A stretch of 64,000 bases of DNA. Source: Acanthochlamys bracteata. Lineage: Eukaryota; Streptophyta; Magnoliopsida; Pandanales; Velloziaceae. Location of the stretch: positions 4,962,501-5,026,500 of the forward strand of contig CM034128.1 of NCBI GenBank assembly GCA_019914995.1, written 5' to 3'. The translations under genes were made by a program, and so were the position numbers. This document shows positions 11,701-24,280 of the stretch, piece by piece (positions within the stretch are counted from its first letter, which is position 1; each line of letters starts with the position of its first letter). The notes under the pieces were generated by a model. The model was given only the letters and a program-made list of their open reading frames with translations, ran no database searches and was not told the DNA's origin.

Positions 11701-14227
11701 TTTCCCAATAATGATTCACTCGTGTACACTCAGAAGGCCGATCTGTATCTGACAATGTTGAATATGATTGGCACTTTTTAATAAACGGTACTTTAATTTG
11801 TACATGCTTTTTTATTAGGGTTGGAATCAAATAACATACAAATATCGTGTTCATATTAAAAAAATAATTTATTTAGAAAGTTTTTAATTAGAGTAATTAA
11901 TAGTACCCAAAATATTACTTTTTCATATAAAGGTAGTTAAGACAAAAAACTAAAGATGGTAGCATAAAATCTTTCACCAGACCTACACTGCATGGTATTC
12001 CTTTTCAACATAAAATAAATCTTAATTGTTGATTTAGAACGATGTGATATACTGCAAAATAAAATACTTTCTATTAATTATATAAAATACTTTTTCAAAG
12101 TACGTATAACCAAACAACAAACCCTGTTGTGGAAGTTTAAAACATTAACACCTTCGAACTTGACGCACCGTCATTAATTATTTTTATTTTTTATATGCTT
12201 CCTGACTATACTATACGTAACATGTTCATGCATAAGCTCATTGGGCTATTCGGTGCATGTTTTTCAAGTGCTTTTTATTTATTTCAATATTTTATTTTAA
12301 TAAATTTTAAAATATCTTTAGAAATTTTTAACAATAAAAATATAATCAATTTGCACTTTATAAATAGTTATGTCATAATTTTGTTTTTAGATAAGAAATA
12401 ACTTTATCTATTAAAAATATTTAAAATAAAGTTTTTAAAATAAATTCTCTATTTAATCAACCCTAAACGACCGCCGTTGAAAAGTTGATTGTGAGGACTA
12501 ACGAGCAGGCGACACGCTCGCAGAGTAGTTTTTTGGAAGAGTCCAATTGGGCTACGGGATCAATTTGGCGAAGCAAGCAAGCAGGTGCTGGCCCTGGCCC
12601 GTCGAACTTATTTAAATTGCCCCACACGCCTAACCGCATTAATTGTGGCTGATAGGTCTTTGACGTGTCCGCATTAAAGCAAGGGTAATTCCACCCATTT
12701 TATCAGGGTGCATGCATGCAGATTCTTGGTTCTTTCATTTGCTACATTAGCCCATGCTAGCAAATAAAGTTCTTACTTTTTTTTTTCTTTTTCAATATCA
12801 GAATTTGTATTTGCGAAGAGGTAGTGTGTTGAAGTTGCTAGGACTCAGTTACATATCACACGTTGGTAAATAAGGTTTGAGATTTTACTTCCACCAACGA
12901 AGCGGAAGAGTGAAAAGTTAATTGTTAAACTACCATCCTATTAATTGTAATGTTTTTTATACTAACAAAATGTCAACCTGTCTAAAATAGAATAGGTAGT
13001 TACGCACTATACATTTGCGGAGAGCATACTTTGTTAAGAATTTTAAAGGAGATCTGATTGAACAATTCATTGAAGTATGAACAAGCTTAAGAGGGGTAGA
13101 ACCTTTCTACAAGCTAATGATATACAATAGATACCTCCCAACATGAGAGTCTGCATTAATTATCCAACAAAGAAAAGAAAAAGGTATTGAATAATTGCTT
13201 TCAATCCAGTGATAATCATGATAGACATATTTGTGCTTTCTTCCACTTTGCAAAGAAGTCGCTATGTTTTTTCAGAAGAAGATATAAAGGTAGAATGATG
13301 GTGTGATCAAAATATCGGAGTGTTCAGTTAACTCTCAAAAGCTCCACTTTTTGATTCAGCAATAGTCATTACTATAGCTTGCTAGTTCTTAATACTAATC
13401 TCTATCTATAGTTACCTATTGAACAACGTAACTAGCTAGAGATCCACATAGAACACCTTGCAGAAAGAATCTTTTAATTTCTTGATTCTTCTGGAAGAAA
13501 TATATTGAGCAATGCCAGCTGCTGGTGACAACAAATGCCAGAACAAAAATTACGACAAAATACGTTCCGTCTCCGTCTTTATAACGATGATTCCATTCCA
13601 TAAACAAAGATTTCTGTCTTGTTGCTAATTATAGAGGGTCCACTATATATATAAATATCATCTTATCTCTTAATAGGATTAATTCTCTGTTTAGACTAAT
13701 ATCTATCTAATGATGATGATGTCAATAACACGATAATCTATCATCACCTTATTAAACTACTACGTAGTATACATAAATATACTAATATTCAATTTTATAT
13801 ATACTGGGTACGTTTACTACTGCCATCATCAATCTAGCTAATATTTAATCTGAAATTCATCATTCAATAAAATAACAAAAAAAGTTATAATTAACCTTAT
13901 TCTTGGTGATAAAGTCATTATTTAATTTTGTCGTTATCGACTAATATCATTGTCATAGCAGCCATTATCAATTGCGGTTGTTATCATACTTTTACTAAGT
14001 TGTGTTCAAAATATCAAGATCTTGAACTAGTGAAGCGCATAGCACCATCAAAAGTAATTACTCTCTAGAGATATCTTTGTTTAATAATATTGCAGCAAAA
14101 TTTGACTAATAAATCTTATATGTTTCAAACAAACATTTAATGGCGCATCGAAAAATCGAGCAATACTAATTCATGGAGAAGTCAAGAACCTAAGAAATGA
14201 AAAGTCCGTCAACCATGATAATGTACA
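8739..14227. other. Long intergenic stretch without a supported gene
   Basis: All reading frames are short and have no recognisable domain. A repeat-like segment at about 10590-11660 starts and ends with GATCCGA/TCGGATT-type text and has a purine-rich centre with overlapping frames on both strands; it may be another non-autonomous element. A GC-richer patch lies at about 12465-12720. A 63-codon frame at 13416-13607 (minus) has no recognisable relative. Confidence 0.5.
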
Positions 14228-14447
14228 GCTATTTTGGAATGAGAAATATTTTTATTTTTTTAAAAAAATAAGCTTTATTTTTTTTATCTTAAAAAAATAT
14301 ACATTAAAAAGATCTCACTACGCAAAATTTATCTATATTTTCTCAATTTTTTAAATAAAATTTTCAGATATTTATAAATATATATTGAAAAACGTAAAAT
14401 AAAATATTGAAAAGCTGATTTTGAATTTAGTAATGCTAAACGCCCCC
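14228..14447. mobile_element. Tourist-like MITE, inverted copy
   Basis: The right end TAAACGCCCCC is followed by TTA (14448-14450). The interior contains AAAAAGATCTCACTACGCAAAA, the reverse complement of the centre of the 5658-5928 family. The left end (about CTATTTTGGAATGAG) is degenerate and its border is approximate. Confidence 0.55.
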
Positions 14448-14509
14448 TTAGTCATTGATTGAAAAAACAAAAAGGACTTACGTGTATCAGTAAAGCATTA
14501 TGTAAATAA

Positions 14510-14749
14510 GAGGGGTGTTTTGCAGTGCTTATGATAATGTTATCATTTAAAAAAAAAATTACGTTGTTCAATAAATTTTGTATAGTATTTTAAAAGTTAA
14601 ATTTGAAAAATATAGATGAGTTCTATATCATACAATCTATATATGTATAATTTTATATTTTCAGGCCAAAAAAGTCAAATTGTTTTTTTCAAAAAGTATC
14701 AAAATAAATTTCATCCCATAAAAACTCTTTATTTTAAGCAGTCCCAATC
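14510..14749. mobile_element. Tourist-like MITE, first of an abutting pair
   Basis: It starts GAGGGGTGTTTTGCAGTGC after TAA (14507-14509) and ends AAGCAGTCCCAATC before TAA (14750-14752). It directly abuts the next MITE and shares that TAA with it. The right terminus is poorly conserved. Confidence 0.5.
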
Positions 14750-14752
14750 TAA

Positions 14753-15001
14753 GGCACCATTTGGTGGTGTGTCTGGACTCCATTCATTCCAACTTTTTAT
14801 TTCAAAATTTAAAAAATCTTCTATAATATTATACAAAAGTTTTTAACCTTTAGAAAATAAAAAATTGTATGTTATAAGTTTTATTTCTACTAGTTAAAAA
14901 ATTTTTTGGAGGTAAAATTAGGTAAAGCTCGTTTATCAAATATTTTCAAAATATCATTCGTTTAGAAAAATTTAATTTCAAAAGCACTGCTAAACGTCCC
15001 C
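14753..15001. mobile_element. Tourist-like MITE, second of an abutting pair (249 bp)
   Basis: It starts GGCACCATTTGGTGGTG and ends GCACTGCTAAACGTCCCC, with TAA on both sides (14750-14752 and 15002-15004). The terminal inverted repeats and 3-bp target duplication are clear. AAAGCTCG occurs near the right end, as in the other copies. Confidence 0.7.
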
Positions 15002-15558
15002 TAAATATATGAAATATTGGTAACAATTATATAAAATTATATATGGTGAATAGGGTTGCTAGATTCTTTTAGTTGAGCTTGATGTTACATAAAGACTATC
15101 GTTTTGATTATAAATTTAACTTTAGTTTAATTTCCAATAGATATTACTAGAAATTCATTCTATATCACTAATAAATTAAGACAGCACAAAAAATAATTTA
15201 GTCAGTAAATAAAAAGTTCAGTCAGTAAATAGGTTTGACGACTAAAATATATTCAGATAGTATTTGATCGGCAATCACCAATGGCTAACACGTTTGTCCA
15301 CTACAATAAAATTCATTACATAAAATATTATGCATTTATGACTAAATGTGTTTAGCTAAGTAATACAAGTACCGACTAAATCCACATTTGGTGTCCTAAT
15401 AGAATGATAACTAGTATCTCTCAGTCGATAATGTGACACAAATACCATCTGAGATGTTAGTCGGTACTTTATCTACAAATTCAGTTGATAATTTATTTAC
15501 TTTATATTAGTTGCTAAAAGTACCCACTAAAATAGCTATAAAAATTTCGGCAATCCTA

Positions 15559-17009
15559 CACTACAAAGAAAATGGTCAGTAGCGACCAGTTTAATAGTGA
15601 CTAACAAAAAATGATCACTGTTAAATAACAAAATCGACCAGGTAGATGACGACCACGATTATGCACACAATCGCAACCATTTGACAAAAGCAGTCGCAAA
15701 TATTTTGTGTAGACCAACTGATTGGACGTGTTGATCGCTAATACGTGAAACATGAGTAAGTTTGCAATTTGTAAATTTTATTATAAAATAACTTTATTTA
15801 AAAACAAAATAAGGAATCAAATATAAAATAAATAATAAAATGATATGAAATTAGCACTGACATGACCGACTTGATGAATGTGACATGTAAGAAGGAGCGG
15901 AAAACATTTCGAGGTACGGCGAATGAGATACGAGCAAGATGGCATTTTCTAAATTATATTGTAGAATCACTTAGCTTAAAACAACATAAGAAATCAAAAT
16001 ATAAAACAAGCAATCAAATGATATAAAAATAGCACTGATACAACCGACTCGATGAGTTTGACGTGTAGAAAAAATAAGAATCAAACTTCATGTAACGTCG
16101 AGTAAGTTATAAGCATGTTTTACATTATTAGAGTTTTATTATATACATTGAAAATACTAACGTATATTTCAATAAATATCTCAACTTCGTTAGCACTTTT
16201 ACTTATTTCTATTTCAGATGCATGAAAGAACTTTTGTTAGGGAAAAGTGCGTCGTTGACACTTAAGACTTTTCCTAGGTGTATGAAATTTTCTTTATTAA
16301 AATAACATGCTAGTAGTACTCTTTATTATACTTTTATTTGTTGTACTTTTATTTCTTATACGTAAACAATAGTATACTTTACTTAATATTACTAAATTAA
16401 TTAAAGTTAAAATATATATTTGTATGTTTGTTTGTTATAATAGTTAATTACTTGGTATATATAATAATAAGTTATAGTATATAATAGAAAAAACAAAAAT
16501 ATTTCAAAGACTTAGCGACCGGCAGAAAGTGATCACTAACACGTGTAGCTTATAAACTATTAACAACTGATTTGAACGGTTGCTAAAAGTATCTGCGACC
16601 CACACCTGTCATTGTGAAAAGTTACCAACGATCATGTCACCGAGTCGCTGATGAGCTATCAATGACCATCGCTTTCAATTGTTGTTTAGTTATCAGTGAC
16701 TACTAGAAGTAGTTGCTGATGACGTCAATAATGACCGAGATCTAGTCAGTCGCCTAATATTTATCAACGACCATTGTTTGCTGGTCGCAGATATATTTTT
16801 AGTGACCTTTCGTAAGTAGTCGCTAATACTCATTTGCAACTTGTTTGACTTGGTCACTGATTCTCAAAAACATTAGTTGTAGATACCTAAACGAAGTTGC
16901 CCGTTACTTTTGTGCTGATCACAAAAATCTTCAGTGACTAATCTAGTGCTACCTATGTGGCGATTAGGTTTTTCTGGTCGCTAAATGCATCTTCACCATT
17001 TTTTAGTAT
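15559..17009. mobile_element. Nested CACTA-like element with a different subterminal motif
   Basis: It opens with CACTACAAAGAAAATGGTCA and ends near CCATTTTTTAGTAT, a decayed reverse complement. Both ends are crowded with GCGACCA/TGGTCGC-type motifs (for example AGCGACCAG at 15580s, GGTCGCAGATA at 16780s, TGGTCGCTAAA at 16970s). These differ from the GTCGGTA motifs of the surrounding block. The interior is AT-rich without a long frame. The 3-bp target duplication is not clear. The content fits a non-autonomous CACTA inserted inside the older block. Confidence 0.55.
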
Positions 17010-17046
17010 TTTTTATTATATTTTTTGATCGCAGGTATTTATTGTC

Positions 17047-17145
17047 AGTAACATTATCGACTCGTACTTTAATCGGTAATATGTGTATATCGACTGGACT
17101 TAGTTAGACGATAATACTGTCAATGCATTACTTAGTTAATAGTGA
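17047..17145 (+). repeat. Direct repeat, left copy (CACTA subterminal type)
   Basis: About 95 bp starting GTCAGTAACATTATCGACTCG and ending ACATTACTTAGTTAATAG-like text. It is closely similar to 19186-19284 in the same orientation. The pair brackets roughly 2 kb that includes the LTR-like sequence at 17325-18187. Confidence 0.6.
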
Positions 17146-17324
17146 AACCGAATAAATATCAACTCAAAAGGGGAGTTGAATTGATTTATGACAAATTAAA
17201 CTAACAGTCCACTATTGTGGAAACATTCAATGATCAATTAACTGTCAGTAGATCGAAAGATCGCTGATTAGTGGTTAAACATTTTATGTTTAATATAATA
17301 TAATTCAAACAAACAAATCAGAAG

Positions 17325-18187
17325 TGTTAAGGAATGCAACCAGTCAGTTCATGTAGAATTTTTACATGGTTCGACACTATGGGACCTAAATCTATGTCAT
17401 TTAACAGCACAAGTTAAATTCACTAATATTGAGCTAACGCAATGAATCGAGACTTTATGCTTCGCAAAACACCTCCATCTCAACCAAGTTTCCCCTCAAT
17501 GACAACTCCATTAAGCCTTCCAAACTTCGCAAAGTCCATTCGGATATAACTGTACACGTCTTCGCAAAAATCTAATATAAACTCGATAAGCTACATATAC
17601 ATTAGCAAACCGAGAATTCGTAAGTTCTTCGACAAACTCTCTCAATGTTAAAATAATTGCGGGTTCTAGCTCAACAGGTCTCCTTAACAATGATGTCTAA
17701 TAACAAGAAAGATCAATGGATCTCACATAAAATAAACAAGTAAAACTAAAACTCAAAGTAAATGATCGATTTGATGGTGTTCTTCTTGAATGAGCAGTAA
17801 GATGATGGCTCGGTATGGTGCACTCAAAATGTATATACTTGGTTTCTTATTCAAATAAAATATATAGTAGAGAGTCCTCCTTGATCTTAGGATGATGGTA
17901 GTTTGAATTAATCAAGGGTTGCAATGGTTAGAAGAAATACAAGGTCAAGATCTAATTCTAATGGTTAGTTGATGTGTTATTTCGGTTGCATCTTTTTCTC
18001 TAAATTTCTTTTTTATTATGCCTGAGGAACTCTTCGAAATATCAAGTGAATCGGAAGTTATATGATGTCTCAAAATATCTAGCAATCCAAGTGCTTTTTA
18101 GGATTTTTACTGCCATGTTATTTGATTTTTGTGGCACATTTTTTTTAAGAACCAATATGATCTCTTTTTGTAAATTAATCTCTAACA
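17325..18187 (-). mobile_element. Probable LTR or solo LTR of a Ty1-copia-type element
   Basis: The segment runs from TGTTAAGG to CTCTAACA, so it has the TG...CA ends of an LTR. It contains TTTTTACATGGTTCGACAC, a phrase common near the ends of plant copia LTRs. Just outside the right end, ATCCTCATCAATC reads on the minus strand as a purine-rich tract before TGTTAG, like a polypurine tract. I found no second LTR and no matching 5-bp target duplication, so this is a tentative call. Confidence 0.4.
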
Positions 18188-19185
18188 TATCCTCATCAAT
18201 CTACATACAAAGATCATATTAAAATTCAAACGGATGGACAAGATACGAATGTTTGAGTTAGATCTGGTAGGAGTTGTATGCATATAGGACTTTTTTCAAA
18301 TTTGGATATATTCTTGATATCATCAAAATATCCCCTCCATAAAATTTGACAATAAATATTTTGATATATTGTTGATTGATCTAACCTATTCTAAAATCAG
18401 CTACAACTAATTGGCACGAATAGGCAACCGAAAATAACTCGGATGCACTCATAGCTAGCATTGGTTCTGTCCGGTCTGTAATGCATTCTATCTGATCACT
18501 TTGATGATTTTTCTAGACTTCCTTAGTGGATAATTTTGACTCAATTTTCAACTATAGATATATATATATTTGAATTAGCTTCAGTAGCAAAAATTAAATC
18601 TCCAAATGTGAGTTGAGCTGAGAGATACTGTATTTGCACGCCGCTGTTCAGAATACATTCATTATGGTGCATTCAAAATTGACATGTGCAAAATAGTGAG
18701 CTTCTCCGATTTTTATAGAATTCATTTTTCCATGGAATTACCTAGATTTTGGATTATAAAAACTTTAAGATGTATTTTCTCCATAGAAAAATCATATTAT
18801 AAAAATATTGCCTGATCAAAGATTTATCACATTTACAAGATTGTTGTTCAGAGAGCCATAAGCTGATCTGTCAAGGTTTATGCGATCAGCAAAGTTCAGG
18901 AATTTTTCTTGTCTTTGATACTAAATGAAATTTCTTTGGACTTGACTTAATTTACTTTTTGACATATCCTCTTTCAACTGTATTAAAAAAATCCCTAATT
19001 TATTGACTAAGTTAAAAGATATTCAGCTCTATAGATAGCTTCTCGATAGATATAAAATATTTAGTAAAACTTTTATCCTTATTCTGTCCATCCACCAAAT
19101 AATCTTATCAAAAACTAAATAATGATTCTCAAATATTTGTTAGCATCAAAATATTTGGAATATTTAACAATAATGGTACATAATG

Positions 19186-19284
19186 TCGGTAACGTTATCG
19201 ACTCGTACTTCAGTATATATACCGACTGGACTTAGTTAGTTGATAATTCTGTCAACACATTACTTAGTTGGTAATTAGTTATGT
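19186..19284 (+). repeat. Direct repeat, right copy
   Basis: Matches 17047-17145 in the same orientation: GTCGGTAACGTTATCGACTCG, then ACCGACTGGACTTAGTTAG, then CACATTACTTAGTTGG. It also has the GTCGGTA motif of the CACTA block ends. Confidence 0.6.
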
Positions 19285-19621
19285 AGTGACTTCTTTGGTT
19301 GGTAATAGTTAGTATATGAACAAAACGCCTTATTTGTATTTTGAACAAGTCATACTATTAGTAACTCAGTTCACTGTGCACATCATTTAAAATGTATCTA
19401 ATAAAATAATACATAAAACTCAACACTTTTAATGCTAATACAATCTTTTCAACGATAGTTATTCAATTATATACAACAATTAATATCAATAGTACACCTC
19501 AAGTCAAGATCAATATTCAAACTGCAACAAAAATATTCATGGACTTTGAAATTCATAATAGTTACAACCAGCTTTTTCTAATTCTATTATCAAGAGCATG
19601 TGCAATTGTGAAATACATTAA

Positions 19622-19778
19622 GGGGACGTCTGTGAGTGAGGAAAAATATTATATTTTTCTGAAATAGAGTCTATATTGAAATTTTTTGAGAAATAATTTT
19701 GACTATTTTTATCTTAAAAAAATTATTCATAAAGGTTATGAAATGAGAATTTGTGTCTAAACACTATCAAACGCCCCC
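19622..19778. mobile_element. Short Tourist-like MITE (157 bp)
   Basis: It starts GGGGACGTCTGTGAGTG and ends CTATCAAACGCCCCC, with TAA on both sides (19619-19621 and 19779-19781). It is shorter than its relatives, so it is probably internally deleted. Confidence 0.75.
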
Positions 19779-20758
19779 TAAATTCCACGTCCAAACTTTT
19801 ATACCTCAAAATTACATGTAGCAACTAACGACATTAGAAGGTTTCTAAGGATTGTGGCTTTTAACGAAATCATAATTTCAAACAAATCAAATATTTTCAG
19901 TAAATCCAGGTTAAGTAAAAGAAATGAATTTACTATTTTGGTGCCGAACTAGTGTTTTGTAGGTTAACATCTTTATCAACATTGAAGCCTTATTTTTTGT
20001 TTTCCTGTAAACCACGCCTAATCTCATTCAGTTATGCATATTATTTTTCAAGTTTAGCATATTGCTTTGAATTCTTTTCCTCCAAAGATGCAATTTGTTT
20101 CTGTAATAACGTTTTTTCATAAGCTTAGCTTGAGGGACTAATAACAGATTGGATGTGGATGTGGGTCTGACCCATGTCTACCCATACGAATATACCAAGT
20201 TGCAACTCCAAGCAACGGCAAACATATCTTTGCGTATCAATATTTTAATGAAGCACACTCTTCTGTTTGAGAGATCCATCAGTCTACAACACTAAACTTA
20301 TGAATCTTCTTAAACAATTCAAGCATCTAATCATATTACTCATCTTCACTGTCTTATTTGAGCTCAATTTGCCACAACTCTAGAGATGCTAATTAAATCG
20401 ATTAGTGACTTTTTCATTAAGGATTCATATTGCATATAATGCTATAAAACTATTTGCAAGTAAATATATATACCACATTAAAGATATATGAGTATCTATT
20501 GAAACAACACTGACATGTACGATGCATCTCACACAAACATCCTCCAACTATTTTTCAGCAATTTGTATAAAGAGCATATTCCATTATGTACCCTGAGACA
20601 GGTCGTTAGTGATATAACCAAAAATCTTCAGTACTTTATTATTATGTATACAATTTTAGTTAAATAGTTTATATATATATATATATAGTCACTTTATATG
20701 CTATTACCACTTCATAGGTTTTTCCGGTAATATTTGGGCGGAAAAAATTTCAAATATA

Positions 20759-21020
20759 ATCTGCACTGTTAAATACGTTGAAGTGTGAGTTGTAAATATG
20801 TTGACAAAATTTCAATTTAATCAGACCACGAATCCACATCTATTTGGCCACTTGATTAAAATGACTCAAATAATAAAAGTTGACCAAATATATATTATTT
20901 TTTTTCTAATAATCTTGATCAAATGGCCGGATAAAGATCGATTTGTGGTCCAACTGAATTAAATATTTGTCAACATGTTTATTAACTTATACTTCTACAT
21001 ATCCAATGGTAAAGATCGGA
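20759..21020. mobile_element. Fold-back (long inverted repeat) element 1
   Basis: Two arms of roughly 110-120 bp read as diverged reverse complements. GTTGACAAAATTTCAATTTAATC with ACCACGAATCCACATC in the left arm pairs with GATTTGTGGTCCAACTGAATTAA and TTTGTCAACATG in the right arm. A short A/T-rich spacer (about 20885-20910) separates them. No coding capacity. It is homologous to the next element. Confidence 0.65.
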
Positions 21021-21177
21021 GTTAGAGTTCTCTCCAGCCAATATGGCCAAAAAAATCGATAGAGTGCTAATTGTATATAAAGTGCCTATATTATATCCTT
21101 ATATATCAAGAGATAACGGCACTCACTCTCCTAAAGTCACTCCCACACACTCCATGGGCATTTTTTTCTATAGAATC

Positions 21178-21451
21178 TCCAAACTTAAACTATATCATTG
21201 GATAGGAAAACGTATAAGTCAATAGCATGCTGACAAATTCTAACTCAATCGGATTACGGATCGACTCCATCCGTCTACTTGATAAAGATGACAAAAATCG
21301 TAAAAAAAATTTCAAAATATGTATTTCCATTTTGTGTTACCTAGATCAAATGATTAGAAAAGGTCGATTTGTGATCCGATTGAGTTAAAATTTTGTGAAC
21401 GTATTACCGACTCATAATTTTTATATTCAATAATAAATATTGAATTTGAGG
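21178..21451. mobile_element. Fold-back (long inverted repeat) element 2
   Basis: It has the same architecture and sequence family as element 1. CTGACAAATTCTAACTCAATC with GGATTACGGATCGACTCC in the left arm pairs with TCGATTTGTGATCCGATTGAG and AAAATTTTGTGAACG in the right arm. The two elements lie about 160 bp apart. Borders are approximate. Confidence 0.65.
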
Positions 21452-21949
21452 TGTTCACTGTAAAATATCGCCATGAAGTACGGAGAAATATCTTTAGGAG
21501 AGGGAGTGCTCCTATCCTTAGAAATAAGTATTGAAGACTTTAAAAGACTTTTTACGTTTTATGAAGATTGAAAAAATACTAAAATTTATGATTGGAATAA
21601 AATAATAATTAAAGACTTGAATACAGTTTGTACTCATTTATATTTTGTAAGTAGCTGATTAATTATTTCATTCTCAATGTATGCATCTTAGTTTACATAT
21701 AAAAGATACACATCAAACAGAAGTATCTATACAATAAATATACTTATTTAACGATCAAAGAATCTTAGTTATTAACTCATAAGCTATGTCTTACGTTGTT
21801 GTGAATATTTTTGACGTTTAGTCACTAAACATAAATTGAAATCTTTTTTCAAATTTTGAAACATCTTTAGAATTCAATTCGAGAAGACGTTAGAAAAGTA
21901 CAAATGCGAGCGTACAATTGAATATAACATACGATCAATATCATGATTA

Positions 21950-22145
21950 GATCCACTATTCAATATAGGCAATTATTACTTCAAAATTTAATATCTAAAT
22001 TATTGGTTATTTTCAAGATCGTTGAATTTTTATATACACAAACTTTTATTAAAATTGGATATAATTTGATCTTCATTTATATACAAAGGTATTAAATAAC
22101 AACCGTACACAATTCTTTTATTATAATAGAATACAAGATAATATA
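21950..22145 (+). repeat. Diverged direct repeat, left copy
   Basis: A stretch starting near CCACTATTCAATATAGG and running through TTGGATATAATTTGATCTTC and ACAACCGTACAC matches 22595-22790 in the same order and orientation, with many substitutions and small gaps. It is non-coding and of unknown origin. Confidence 0.45.
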
Positions 22146-22594
22146 CAAATTATCTAACATTTATATCAACATAACAAATAAACATAATATATCAAACGAC
22201 TCAAATTTTATTACACAAATCTAAAATAATTTATTCCTAAAAGTAATACTTTTTTAAACATTAAGAAATTTACTGATTGTAGGTAAGATTGTCGCCACTT
22301 TTACAGATTGAAATAAAATACAATCAATTTTTTAGCTGTTACCGGCTAGTAAAATTTTAAACAGTTGTATGTGATATATTGTGTTTATATATCATAGTAA
22401 CCAAATTTGGAATCGGAGAATTAAATCATATTCATTTTTATGAAGTATTGTATATACAATAAATTGAATGTGTTGTACGTAACTAACGATGTACACTTTT
22501 AATTTAAAATCTACAAATGAGAGAGTTATAATACTAGTACGAGTGATTGATACATATGATTAAAGTAACATAATCTCACTATTACATGTGACAT

Positions 22595-22790
22595 GTTCAT
22601 TATTCAACATAGGTATTTATAAGTTGCAAATTAAATATCTAAAACCATTACCTCCCATTGAAGACAACAAAATTATTATACATACAAGATAAAATATAAG
22701 ATTGAATATAATTTTTCTCCAATTTATAGTCAAAGTTTATTAAATTACAACCATACATTGATTTTTATTATGATTCAGTATAAAATGATA
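22595..22790 (+). repeat. Diverged direct repeat, right copy
   Basis: Counterpart of 21950-22145: CATTATTCAACATAGG, then TTGAATATAATTTTTCTCC, then ACAACCATACAT. Confidence 0.45.
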
Positions 22791-24022
22791 GAAATTATCA
22801 AAAATTACAAATAGTTAACTTTAAAGAGTATTTTCAAAATGGAAATATACTAAAGGGAAGAGCGTTGTATCGGCCAACGTATTGGCAAAAATAATTTAAG
22901 TCAATAATCAGTATAACAAAACCATCCTATTTGACTTAAAAGAATAGTAGATAAATAGTTAGTTAAATTCATTCGGTAAACACATTTACCTACTGAGAAA
23001 TGTCTAATCAATAATCAGTCAGCCATAAATATCAGTAGCTCGTTTACTGACAAATACATAAAATAACTCAATAATTTACAAAAGTTTCTTACTAAATGAA
23101 TTGCATTATTAATTTTAGTTTACTGACTGAAAAGTTTTAGTGATAATTTTTATTTACCAACTAAAACATATTAGTCAGCAAATTAACTTCGTCGAACAAA
23201 ATTTCAGCCAGTAATTATCTTTTATCAAATGAAATATTTTACTAGAAAACTAGCATTTAACGACTGAAATTTTAGTTTATAATTTTTGCTGATTGAACTC
23301 TTAATCTAAAATTCAAGCTATTAATTTCAAATTTTTATCCAAAAAATTAAAATTATAGACTTAAATTTCAATTCGTAAAATGCGAAGTATCAAATTTTAG
23401 AATAATTCACTAAAATTAACCTACTACATTCAACATACGAATCAATATTTAAGAATCATTGATTAAAATGATAAGTAGTTTTCGATATATACCGATCAGA
23501 ATATCTATAATCATAAAAATATTTATTACCAGTATATACAATCGTTAATGTCTATATTTACCAAAACTTACAATGGCAAGTCTAACAAAACCATCATCAT
23601 ACATACTGAAGGAGCAAAGCAGCACTCAGCCATTAGCGGTCTGAACTTCTTTACCCTAGATTACCTATACTTCTTTTGCCCTAGGCTACCTGCACTTCTC
23701 TACTTTGTACTTGACAGACTCTTTATTCTTCAAAATTAGATTATGTTGCAATCAAGATTTCGAAAATGACGATCATAACCACCTGCAAGAAGACGTGAAG
23801 GGAAAACTTGAGATAAGCCTCTACGCAATTCCAAGCTAAATATATTTAAGACTAACACATCATTATATAAGCATCTCAAAAATCACACACCACACAAACT
23901 TTTCAACATAATAGTTTGAGTTACATACAACGATTAATTTGTAATTCTAGTCAATTATTAAATTGAAACAAATAAGTGATCATATTAGCTTAATAACTCT
24001 CATAAAAATAATAAAATACAAC

Positions 24023-24280
24023 AGTGCCATTTGGTAGTGCATACCAAACGCTACTTTTCAATTTTTCTCCATTTCATATTTTTTAATATATATTATAAGT
24101 ATTTAAAAAATTTATTTAAAAATTTAGATAGTGTAGAAAAATTTTATGTAATGAGATCTTTTTATTGCATACTTTTATTATTTTTTTGAAAATAAAAAAA
24201 TAGAACTCGTTTTTCAAAAAGGACAAAAATACTTCCCATTTCAGAAAAGCTCCATTTCATAAGCAATCCTAAACGCACCA
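24023..24280. mobile_element. Tourist-like MITE, close relative of 5658-5928
   Basis: The body is almost collinear with 5658-5928: TTTTCTCCATTTCATATTTTT, AATGAGATCTTTTTATTGCAT, AACTCGTTTTTCAAAAAGG, then CATTTCATAAGCAATCC. The ends are AGTGCCATTTGGTAGTGC and CCTAAACGCACC. The target duplication is unclear on the left. Confidence 0.65.

Noticed and set aside
13416..13607. 63-codon minus frame with a hydrophobic centre
   Set aside because: Could be a small membrane peptide, but there is no promoter, no family match and no conservation evidence.
17325..19185. Idea that this is a complete LTR retrotransposon
   Set aside because: I could find only one LTR-like end pair, no second LTR, no target duplication and no pol fragment, so only a probable LTR is listed.
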